Below are positions 57,201 to 64,000 of a stretch of 64,000 nt of DNA, in pieces. This DNA is from Streptomyces durmitorensis (GTDB lineage: Bacteria; Actinomycetota; Actinomycetes; Streptomycetales; Streptomycetaceae): assembly GCF_023498005.1 (NCBI RefSeq), contig NZ_CP097289.1, positions 124,001 to 188,000 on the forward strand, given 5' to 3'. Each line of letters opens with the position of its first letter. Within the stretch, counting starts at the first letter, position 1. The notes under the pieces are model-generated. The model had not been told where the DNA came from. It searched no databases and was given only the letters and a program-made list of their open reading frames with translations. Position numbers and translations under genes: made by a program.

Positions 57201-60200
57201 GCGGCCGTGCTCGTCGGCGATCGCCAAGGACACGACGCCATCGCCGGCCGGGGTCATCCGGACCCTTGCGCTCGAGCCGCAGTCCCCGGTCTGTTCCACC
57301 CCTGACCAGGAGAAGGGCATCCATCCCTGGCCGCCGTCCACGTCGATGACACCGCCGACCGCCACCGCGTGGAGCACCGAGTCGATCAGCGCGGGATGCA
57401 GCGCGAACCCGCCGCCGTCCGCGCCTTCGTCGGTCGACGGCAGGGTGGCCAGCACGTAGAGGTCATCACCGTGCTGCCACACCTCTCGCAGCCCGCGGAA
57501 GGCAGGACCGTAGTCGAACCCCTTGTCCGCGAGGGATTCGTAGAAACCGTCGATGGCGAGCCGGCGCGCCCCGACCGGCGGCCACACGGCGAGTGAGGAC
57601 GCGTCACCGGTCCGCCCGGCCGCCCGCGGTGAACGCGATGAACTCGGCGAACTCGATGACAGGCTTCCCGTCGCGTGGCGGGTCCAGCCACCCATCGTCC
57701 GGCCGTCGTCGCCGGGGCGCGAGTACACGTCCAGGGAGCGGTGCCCCGTCTCGCCCACCGCTCCGACGACGACCCGCACCTGCACGTCACCCGAGCCGGG
57801 AAGGATCAGGGGAACTTCCAAGGAGAGTTCGTCGATCACCGCACATCCGACGGAGTCGCCCACCCACAGCGCCAGGTCCAGATAGGCCGTTCCCGGTACC
57901 ACGACCGCGCCGAACACGGTGTGGTCGGCCAGCCAGTCGTGGGTGTGCTGGGACCACCGGTCGGTGAACACCACCTCGCCGGTGCCGGGATGGTCCACCA
58001 CAGCGCCGAGCAGCGGGTGTTCCGGAGCGAAGAGACCGGCGGAGGCCACGTCCGCCGCGCCCGTCCCTGCCGAGGGGTCCAGCCAGAAACTCCGGCGCTC
58101 GAACGCGTACGTCGGAAGATCCACCCGTCGGCGCGCCCCCAACAGCGCGTCCCAGTCGACGGACCCGCCCCTGACGTGCAGTTGGGCCAGCGCGGCGACC
58201 AACGCCTCCACCGCCCCGCGGTCCCGGCGTGACGACGAAAGGACCACCGCGTCGTCCACGCCCTCACCGGCGAAGGCTTCCTTGGTGCTGCTCGCGAGCG
58301 TCGACCCCGGGCCCACTTCGAGGAAGACCTGCGCACCTGCCGCACGCGTGTGCTCCACCGCGTCGAAGAAGCGGACGGGTTCGCGGACGTGGTTCACCCA
58401 GTGCTCGACGGACGTCAGCTCCTCGAGCGTGGCCACGCGGCCCAGCCTGGTCGAGACGACCGGGATCGCCTGCTCGCCCGCGGGAATCGCTTCGATCGAT
58501 CCGGCGAACGCTTCCAGGATCGGGTCCATGAGCGGGGAGTGGAACGCGTGGTCCACCTTCAGCAGTTTCGCCTGCTTTCCGTCGGCGACGAGCTGATCCC
58601 GGAGGTCGAGGACCTCGTCGCGGTCGCCCGAGACCACCACCGATTCCGGGCCGTTGACAGCGGCGACGCCAGTGCGGTGATACGGGCTGAGCAGGGCGCG
58701 CACGTCGTCCTCCGAGGCGCGCACCGCCACCATGGCGCCTCGCTCGGTGACCGTCTGCATGACCCGTCCGCGAGCGGCCACGAGCCTGGTCGCACTGTCC
58801 AGGTCGATGGCGCCGGACACATGGGCGGCTGTGATCTCGCCGACCGAGTGACCGATCAGGTGGTCGGGCTGCGGGCAGTACCGCGTCATCAGCCGGTACA
58901 GGCTGACCTGCAGCGCGAACAGCGCCGGCTGCGCGATGTCGGTTCGCTGGGCCCGAGCCTCCTCCAGCGCGTCGGCGAGGAGCAGGGGCTTCAGCGCGTA
59001 GGGAAGATGTTCGCCGAAGCGTTCGCAGACCTCGTCGAGGCTCTGCGCGAAGACGGGGAACGCGTCGTACAGCTGCCGCGCCACACCGACCCACCGCGCC
59101 CCCTGCCCCGGGAGCATGAAGGCGGAGCCACCGAGCCTGCCCACGACACCACGCACCACCCGGGCGGACTCCGCACCGTCGCTCAACGACACCAGACCGT
59201 CGAGCAACTCGTCCCGGTCACGCCCCAGTACCACCGCGCGATGCTCGAGCCCTGCCCGGCTCGACGCCAGCGACCAGCCGACATCAGCGATGTCCAGGCC
59301 CGCATCGGAGGAAGCGAAGTCGCGCAGCTCGTCCGCCTGCGCCCGCAAGCCCTGCTCCGACCGCGCCGACACGGCCCACGGGACGACCGATCCGGCGGCG
59401 ACGCCCGGGACATGACCGGCGGTGCCGGGCGTCGTCTCCTCCTCGGGAGCCTGCTCAAGGATCAGGTGCGCGTTCGTACCGCTCACGCCGAACGCCGACA
59501 CCGCGGCCCGCCGCGGCCGCCCGTCGGTCTCCGGCCATGGCCGCGCCTCCGCGAGCAGTTCCACCGCGCCTGCCGACCAGTTCACATGCGGCGTCGGCTC
59601 ATCCATGTGCAGTGTCTTCGGCAGGGTGCCGTGCCGCATGGCCATGACCATTTTCATGACACCCGCCGCGCCCGCCGCGCACTGCGGGTGACCGATGTTC
59701 GACTTCACCGACCCCAGCAACAGGGGCCGGTCCCCGGGCCGGTTCTTGCCGTAGGTGGCCAGCAGGGCCTGCGCCTCGATCGGGTCGCCCAGCTTGGTGC
59801 CCGTGCCGTGCGCCTCGACGGCGTCCACCTGGTCCGCCGTCAGCCGCGCGTTCGCCAATGCCTGGCGGATGACGCGTTGTTGGGAGGGGCCGTTGGGTGC
59901 GGTGAGGCCGTTGCTTGCGCCGTCCTGGTTGACGGCAGAGCCACGGACGACCGCCAGGACCGGATGGCCGTGCCTGCGCGCGTCGGAGAGGCGTTCCAGC
60001 AGCAGCAGGCCCACGCCCTCGCCCCAGGCCGTGCCGTCGGCGGCGGCCGCGAACGCCTTGATCCGCCCGTCCGGAGCCAGCCCGCGCTGTCGGCTGAACT
60101 CGGTGAACACGCCGGGCATCGCCATGACCGTCACGCCGCCGGCCAGGGCCAGCGAGCATTCGGCGTTCCGCAGCGCCTGGGCCGCCATGTGCAGCGTCAC

Positions 60201-60836
60201 CAGCGACGACGAGCACGCCGTGTCGATCGTGACGGCCGGCCCCTCGAACCCCCACAGGTAGGAGATGCGCCCCGAGGCGACCGCGACCGACGTGCCCGTC
60301 ATCAGGTAGCCCTCAAGCTCTTCCGGCGACTTGTGCAGCGGCGGCCCGTACTCCTGGCGCGCGATCCCCACGTACACCCCGGTCCGGCTTCCGCGCAGCG
60401 TCGTCGGGTCGATGCCGGCCCGCTCGACCGCCTCCCACGAGGACTGCAGCAGGAGACGCTGCTGCGGGTCGATCGCCATCGCCTCGCGCGGGCTGATCTC
60501 GAAGAAGGCCGGGTCGAACTCGTCCGCGTCGTACAGGAAACCGCCCTCGCGGGCATACGACTTGCCAGGGGTGCCCGGCTCCGGTGCGTACAGCCCGTCG
60601 AGATCCCAGCCACGGTTCTGCGGAAAGCCGGAGATGGCGTCCCGCCCGGCGGCGACCAGATCCCACAGGTCCTCCGGTGAGCGGACTCCGCCCGGATAGC
60701 GGCAGCTCATACCCACGATCGCGATCGGCTCGTGCGACGCCGCCGACAGCTCGGCGTTCGCGCGGCGCAGGTGTTCCGTCTCCTTGAGAGATGCTCTCAA
60801 TGCCTCGACGACGGCATCCTTCGACTCGGCCATCAT
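54225..60836 (-). CDS. Fully reducing PKS module KS-AT-DH-ER-KR-ACP
   Basis: 2203 aa. Docking helix 1-33 ('[19 protein letters not shown]'), KS with 'DTACSSS' (Cys208), AT with GHSVG (Ser664) and HAFH (malonyl-like), DH with intact H-x3-G-x4-P ('[12 protein letters not shown]'), ER with the nucleotide site '[20 protein letters not shown]', KR with 'GGTGGVG' and 'GQANYAAAN', ACP '[10 protein letters not shown]', then a ~70-residue C-terminal docking tail. The KR has 'FSALAG' where FSS is usual, and 'LAD' rather than LDD. The module should add a saturated, unbranched C2 unit. It overlaps the upstream gene by 4 bases (ATGA at 60833-60836), so the two are translationally coupled. Confidence 0.95.
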   Translation of the reverse strand: MMAESKDAVVEALRASLKETEHLRRANAELSAASHEPIAIVGMSCRYPGGVRSPEDLWDLVAAGRDAISGFPQNRGWDLDGLYAPEPGTPGKSYAREGGFLYDADEFDPAFFEISPREAMAIDPQQRLLLQSSWEAVERAGIDPTTLRGSRTGVYVGIARQEYGPPLHKSPEELEGYLMTGTSVAVASGRISYLWGFEGPAVTIDTACSSSLVTLHMAAQALRNAECSLALAGGVTVMAMPGVFTEFSRQRGLAPDGRIKAFAAAADGTAWGEGVGLLLLERLSDARRHGHPVLAVVRGSAVNQDGASNGLTAPNGPSQQRVIRQALANARLTADQVDAVEAHGTGTKLGDPIEAQALLATYGKNRPGDRPLLLGSVKSNIGHPQCAAGAAGVMKMVMAMRHGTLPKTLHMDEPTPHVNWSAGAVELLAEARPWPETDGRPRRAAVSAFGVSGTNAHLILEQAPEEETTPGTAGHVPGVAAGSVVPWAVSARSEQGLRAQADELRDFASSDAGLDIADVGWSLASSRAGLEHRAVVLGRDRDELLDGLVSLSDGAESARVVRGVVGRLGGSAFMLPGQGARWVGVARQLYDAFPVFAQSLDEVCERFGEHLPYALKPLLLADALEEARAQRTDIAQPALFALQVSLYRLMTRYCPQPDHLIGHSVGEITAAHVSGAIDLDSATRLVAARGRVMQTVTERGAMVAVRASEDDVRALLSPYHRTGVAAVNGPESVVVSGDRDEVLDLRDQLVADGKQAKLLKVDHAFHSPLMDPILEAFAGSIEAIPAGEQAIPVVSTRLGRVATLEELTSVEHWVNHVREPVRFFDAVEHTRAAGAQVFLEVGPGSTLASSTKEAFAGEGVDDAVVLSSSRRDRGAVEALVAALAQLHVRGGSVDWDALLGARRRVDLPTYAFERRSFWLDPSAGTGAADVASAGLFAPEHPLLGAVVDHPGTGEVVFTDRWSQHTHDWLADHTVFGAVVVPGTAYLDLALWVGDSVGCAVIDELSLEVPLILPGSGDVQVRVVVGAVGETGHRSLDVYSRPGDDGRTMGGWTRHATGSLSSSSPSSSRSPRAAGRTGDASSLAVWPPVGARRLAIDGFYESLADKGFDYGPAFRGLREVWQHGDDLYVLATLPSTDEGADGGGFALHPALIDSVLHAVAVGGVIDVDGGQGWMPFSWSGVEQTGDCGSSARVRMTPAGDGVVSLAIADEHGRDIAHVAALTFRPAGPEQLRSARGGHEQSLFELQWRPFQQSKQATHATHPGQWGVLGTENGLASRLVAAGDGNTLSYASMDDVLMGDAPRHVVLCLDDFVTPGPDLLAEVAGADTRVLDWIQRFLADERLAGSVLVVLTRLAIDTGGGGSVESLPGVSVWGLIRSAQTEHPGRFRLVDVDDEEASWARFPDVLALGEDQLALRGGAYLTPRMIPAAPADHQIEPPPAGAHRLGIPTKGTLENLTWVPCPEVEAPLTSGQVRVAVQAAGLNFRDVTIALGLVDRTAFGAGLGSEGAGTVLEVAGDVTALAPGDRVMGAFSGAFGRVAVTDQRLIMPIPEGWSHAEAASVPSAFLTAYHALFHVMKLEKGQRILIHAAAGGVGMAAVQLAKHVGAEIYATASPAKWPVLRGLGLDDEHLASSRDLEFADKFLDSTDGRGVDVVLNSLAHKFVDASLRLLPKGGNFIEMGKTDIRDPHQVAADHPGVDYRAFDLYEEGTDATHEMFRAVMRLFADGRVHLNPISLRNIRDARQAFREMSQGRHVGKLVLEVGDGFGGGTVLVTGGTGGVGSLVARHLVAEHGVRSLVLASRRGTAADGVPELVSDLEKAGATVAVRACDVGDRAAVADLLADMPGKYPLTAVVHAAGALADGTVESLTAQSVESVLRAKAGGAVNLHELTRSHTLSAFVQFSALAGMLGSAGQANYAAANTFLDGLAAQRRASGLVGTSLCWGWWEQRSGMTADLDQADLVRTRRLGVAAMPTPEALALFDAACAIDRPVLIPARMDLSALRHKTGDELPLLLRDLADASRPLRKRTGTTRDSAPLGLTDRLATLPQDEAEAAVLDWVREQAAIVLGHPSGASVDADQAFTHIGFDSLTAVELCNRLASSTGLRLPSTLVFSYPTPRELSRHIFGLLRPAPDTGSAEDAQIRDVLRTVSIDGLRSAGILELVLACAEPSEAGADAAVPDAGVAAGELAVMDLEALVDLALDERDK

Positions 60837-63800
60837 GACCTCCGCATCTCGTCGGGAACGTCGTTCTTCATCGCCATGCGCACCAGGTCGTCCACACCCA
60901 TCTCGTCCAGCGACGGCCCGTCGCCGTTCTCAGGTGCGTGACCCTCGCCGTTCGCGCCGTTCGTGCCGTTCGCGCTGTTGGCGTTGTTCGGGGTGTTCGC
61001 AGCGTCCGCCTCCGCGTCGCCGCCGTCGGCCGTTCGCTCCGGGAACAGTTCCTCCCGCAGGTACCGCGCCGCGACGACCGGCGTCGGATAGTCGAACAGG
61101 AGCGTGCTCGGCAGCTGCAAACCGGTCACGCGCCGCAGCCGGTTCCGCAGCTCCACTGAGGTCAGCGAGTCGAAACCGACCAGGCTGAATGCCCGCTCGG
61201 CACCGATCGCATCGGGCCCGCTCAGGCCGAGGACCGCCGCGGCGTGCGCACGGACGATCTCCAGCAGGGCGTCGTCCACCTTGCCGTCCGGCAGCCCCTT
61301 CAGCCGGGCCATCAGGTCACCCTCCGACTCCTCACCCGCTTGATCGCCGGGGTGCGCCGCGGTGAGTACGGCGACGTCGGGGAGATCGGCGATGAGCCGG
61401 CTGGGACGGATCGCCTCAAGGGCGGGCGCGTAATCCGCCCACTCGACCTGGGCCACCATCACCTGTGTCTCCTCCCGGCCCAATGAGGCGGCCAGCGCCG
61501 CCATCGCCGTCGCGGGAACCATCGGCGGCAACCCCTGCCGGCGCAGTCGTTCCTCCACCTCGCCGGTCACCATTCCGCCGCCGCCCCAGGACCCCCAGGC
61601 CACGGAGGTCGCGGGCAGCCCGGCCGCCCGCCGCACCTGGGCCAGCGCGTCGAGGAAGGCGTTCGCCGCGGCGTACCCGCCCTGCCCGCCGCTGCCCCAG
61701 ACGCCGCCGACGGCCGAGGAGAACAGCACGAACGCGTCCAACTTCAGATCAGCGGTGAGTTCGTGCAGCACTGTGGCGGCCGCCACCTTGGGCCTGAGAA
61801 CCCGCTCCAGCTGCTCCGCCGTGAGGGACTCCACCAGCCCGTCCGCCAGCACCGCGGCGCCGTGGATCACCGCGGTCAGCGGGAGCTCCTCCGGAATCGA
61901 CGCCAGCACCTTCCGCAGCCCATCCCGGTCGGTGACATCCACCGCGGCCACCGTCACGCGCGACCCCAACTCCGTCAGCTCCGCCTCCAACTCCGCGATG
62001 CCGGGCGTGTCCTTGCCGCGCCTGCCGACCAGCAGGAGGTGTGGCGCGCCGGCCCGGGCCAGCCAGCGGCAGACGTGCGATCCGACCGCGCCCGCGCCGC
62101 CCGTCACCAGCACGGTGCCCTGTGGGCGCCAGTCCTCCGCCGGCGCATCACCCAGCGGTGCCCGCGCCAGCCGTCGGCCGAACGCTCCCGAAGGGCGCAC
62201 CGCCACCTCGTCCTCACCATGGACTCCGTCCACGGTGTCGACGCCGTGGATGACCGCGCACAGCAGTTGCGCGGTCCGCCCGTCCAGCCGGGCGGGCACG
62301 TCCACGAGCCCGCCCCAGCGTTCCGGTCGCTCCAGCGCCACCACCCGGCCCAGGCCCCAGATCTGGGCCTGCAGCGGGTTGGTGACGATGTCGGCGCTCC
62401 CCGTGGACACCGCCTCGCGCGTGAGGCACCACAGCCGGGCCTCGACGCCCACGTCATCCATTGCCTGCACCAGGGCAACCGTGCCCGCGAGGCCGCCGGA
62501 GACCGGCTCGTGCGCGGCGCCCAGGCCGTCGTCGACAAGCGCGGCGAGCGACAGGACACCGGAGAGGCCGCCCGGTACGTCCTCCTCTGCGAGGGTGTCG
62601 GCGAGTCGGCGGCCGAGCGCGGTGCGGTCCCGCAGGTCGGTCGACGCGATGTCCCATCGGATCACCTGGGCGCGGTGTTGCCGCAGCGCGTCGAGCACCG
62701 TCTCCACCGCAGGGTCCTGGGCGGCTTCCTCGGGGACGGCCACCAGCCAGGCGCCCCCCTCCAATCCCGGCGTCGCCCCGGCCCCGATGCCGAGCAGCGG
62801 CTTCCATGTGGCGCGGTAGCGCCAGCTCTCCAGTACCGACCGGTCCTGTCGGCGTCGTCGCCATGACGCCATGGCGGACAGCACGGCGGGAAGGGCGGTG
62901 CTCACACCGTCGCGCTCCCCCTCCGCGTCGCCCAGCCCCAGCGTGCTGATCAGCGCGTCCAGGTCCTCCCGGTCGACCGCGTCCCAGAACTCGTCCTCGA
63001 CCGGGTCCGCGGAGGCACCGGTCGCACGGCTGGTGTCGGCATTCTCGGCATCCAGGAGCCAGTAGTGCTGGTGTTGGAAGGGGTAGGTGGGCAGGTCGAG
63101 GTGGGTGGGCCGGGTGGCGGGGTAGAAGCCAGCCCAGTCGGCGGTGGTGCGGGTGTGCGTGTGGGCGACGGCGAGGGAGGTCAGCACCCGCTGCCAGGTG
63201 TCGTCGTCGCGGCGCAGGGTGCCGGTCAGGGCGACTTCGCCGCTGCCTGTGTGGTCTTCGGCGGTCTCCTGCAGGGGGTGGATGAGGACCGGGTGGGGGC
63301 TGGCCTCGATGAACAAGGTGTGCCCGTCATCGAGGAGGGTGTGGGTTGCTGCCTGGAAATCGACGGTGGAGGCCAGGTTGTCGTACCAGTACTGGGCGTT
63401 CATCACCGTCGTATCCGCCATCGCGCCACCGACATGACCGGCCACCGTCGAATAGAACGCCACCGTCGACTCCTGCGCACGCACCGGAGCCAGCACCTCC
63501 AGCAGCCGGGCGTGGAGAGCGTGAACGTGGGAGGTGTGGGAGGCGTAGTCGACGGGGATACGGCGAGCTCGGATGCCCTCGCTCTCACAGTGGGCCAGCA
63601 ACTCGGTCAGCGCGTCGGCATCACCAGCTACCACGGTGGCCGACGGCCCGTTCACCGCAGCCACCACCACCCGCTGCTCCCACCGGGCAATCAGCTCCAA
63701 GACGTTGGGCGCGGACAGCGGCACTGAGACCATCCCGCCCCGACCGGCAATGCCCGTGATGGCCTGCGAACGCAACGCCACGATCCGGGCCGAGTCCTCC

Positions 63801-64000
63801 AACGACAGCACACCGGCAACATAAGCAGCCGCAATCTCCCCTTGGGAGTGGCCCACCACCGCATCCGGAGTGACACCAAGGTGCTCCCACAGCCGGGCCA
63901 GAGAAATCATCACCGCCCACAACGCGGGCTGCACCACATCCACCCGGTCCAGACCGGGGGCAGCGGGTTCCTCATTGAGGACATCGATGAGATTCCAGCC
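60833..64000 (-). CDS. PKS, C-terminal part of ...AT-KR-ACP (runs off the window)
   Basis: The frame is open to the last base, so the N-terminus (a KS at least) lies outside. The visible part begins inside an AT: nucleophile motif GHSQG and '[11 protein letters not shown]', whose YASH points to methylmalonyl-CoA. Next comes a KR without a DH: 'GGAGAVGSH', no LDD motif, and a Trp in '[12 protein letters not shown]', the signature of A-type (L-hydroxyl) ketoreductases. ACP '[15 protein letters not shown]' is followed by a linker rich in Asn-Gly-Ala repeats and a docking helix ('[17 protein letters not shown]'). It would deliver a 2-methyl-3-hydroxyacyl chain to the next PKS. Possible extra modules upstream cannot be judged. 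Confidence 0.93.
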   Translation of the reverse strand, partial: GWNLIDVLNEEPAAPGLDRVDVVQPALWAVMISLARLWEHLGVTPDAVVGHSQGEIAAAYVAGVLSLEDSARIVALRSQAITGIAGRGGMVSVPLSAPNVLELIARWEQRVVVAAVNGPSATVVAGDADALTELLAHCESEGIRARRIPVDYASHTSHVHALHARLLEVLAPVRAQESTVAFYSTVAGHVGGAMADTTVMNAQYWYDNLASTVDFQAATHTLLDDGHTLFIEASPHPVLIHPLQETAEDHTGSGEVALTGTLRRDDDTWQRVLTSLAVAHTHTRTTADWAGFYPATRPTHLDLPTYPFQHQHYWLLDAENADTSRATGASADPVEDEFWDAVDREDLDALISTLGLGDAEGERDGVSTALPAVLSAMASWRRRRQDRSVLESWRYRATWKPLLGIGAGATPGLEGGAWLVAVPEEAAQDPAVETVLDALRQHRAQVIRWDIASTDLRDRTALGRRLADTLAEEDVPGGLSGVLSLAALVDDGLGAAHEPVSGGLAGTVALVQAMDDVGVEARLWCLTREAVSTGSADIVTNPLQAQIWGLGRVVALERPERWGGLVDVPARLDGRTAQLLCAVIHGVDTVDGVHGEDEVAVRPSGAFGRRLARAPLGDAPAEDWRPQGTVLVTGGAGAVGSHVCRWLARAGAPHLLLVGRRGKDTPGIAELEAELTELGSRVTVAAVDVTDRDGLRKVLASIPEELPLTAVIHGAAVLADGLVESLTAEQLERVLRPKVAAATVLHELTADLKLDAFVLFSSAVGGVWGSGGQGGYAAANAFLDALAQVRRAAGLPATSVAWGSWGGGGMVTGEVEERLRRQGLPPMVPATAMAALAASLGREETQVMVAQVEWADYAPALEAIRPSRLIADLPDVAVLTAAHPGDQAGEESEGDLMARLKGLPDGKVDDALLEIVRAHAAAVLGLSGPDAIGAERAFSLVGFDSLTSVELRNRLRRVTGLQLPSTLLFDYPTPVVAARYLREELFPERTADGGDAEADAANTPNNANSANGTNGANGEGHAPENGDGPSLDEMGVDDLVRMAMKNDVPDEMRRS

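Overview
The window is high-GC actinobacterial DNA, almost certainly Streptomyces. The third codon positions are strongly GC-biased, Shine-Dalgarno sites are of the GGAGG type, there is a GH18 chitinase preceded by a DasR-type operator, and a regulator gene carries the rare TTA codon. Most of it is modular PKS/NRPS DNA. No rRNA, tRNA or CRISPR array was seen.

Left edge (1-2406): a truncated IS5-type transposase fused to a remnant of another gene, a GNAT acetyltransferase on the minus strand, and an unrecognised 345-aa gene. This looks like the scarred border of the cluster.

Left assembly line, plus strand (2758-34588): three consecutive reading frames. The modules read KS-AT-(dead DH)-ACP / C-A-PCP-KS-AT-DH-ER-KR-ACP / KS-AT-DH-KR-ACP-KS-AT-DH-KR-ACP-C-A-PCP-KS-AT-ACP-TE. 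The first C domain is split by a frameshift that sits inside a perfect 26-bp-arm inverted repeat (7438-7492). The second and third genes are joined by an ATGA overlap. The line ends with a thioesterase and a 17-bp-arm hairpin. Three kinds of nearly identical DNA blocks with unusual C-ending codon use recur within it, a sign of recombination between modules.

Middle (34700-43600): a membrane metallophosphoesterase and a secreted chitinase, which look like ordinary chromosomal genes. Then come a 41-aa peptide gene with its own hairpins, a PaiB/KtzT-like protein (candidate piperazate synthase), a LmbU-type regulator with a TTA codon, a 22-bp direct-repeat array, a transposase-like IS701-family protein that appears to have lost its first catalytic Asp, and a DUF4097 protein.

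Right assembly line, minus strand (64000 down to 43650): a PKS that runs off the window (...AT-KR-ACP), KS-AT-DH-ER-KR-ACP, KS-AT-ACP, a C-A-PCP NRPS, an FAD aromatic-type monooxygenase, an N-hydroxylating flavoprotein of the ornithine/lysine family, and a type II thioesterase. The N-hydroxylase plus the KtzT-like protein is the known route from ornithine to piperazic acid. I therefore infer a hybrid polyketide-peptide containing piperazate or another N-N or N-O unit. Whether the left and right lines make one product or two cannot be decided from this window, and I do not recognise a known compound.
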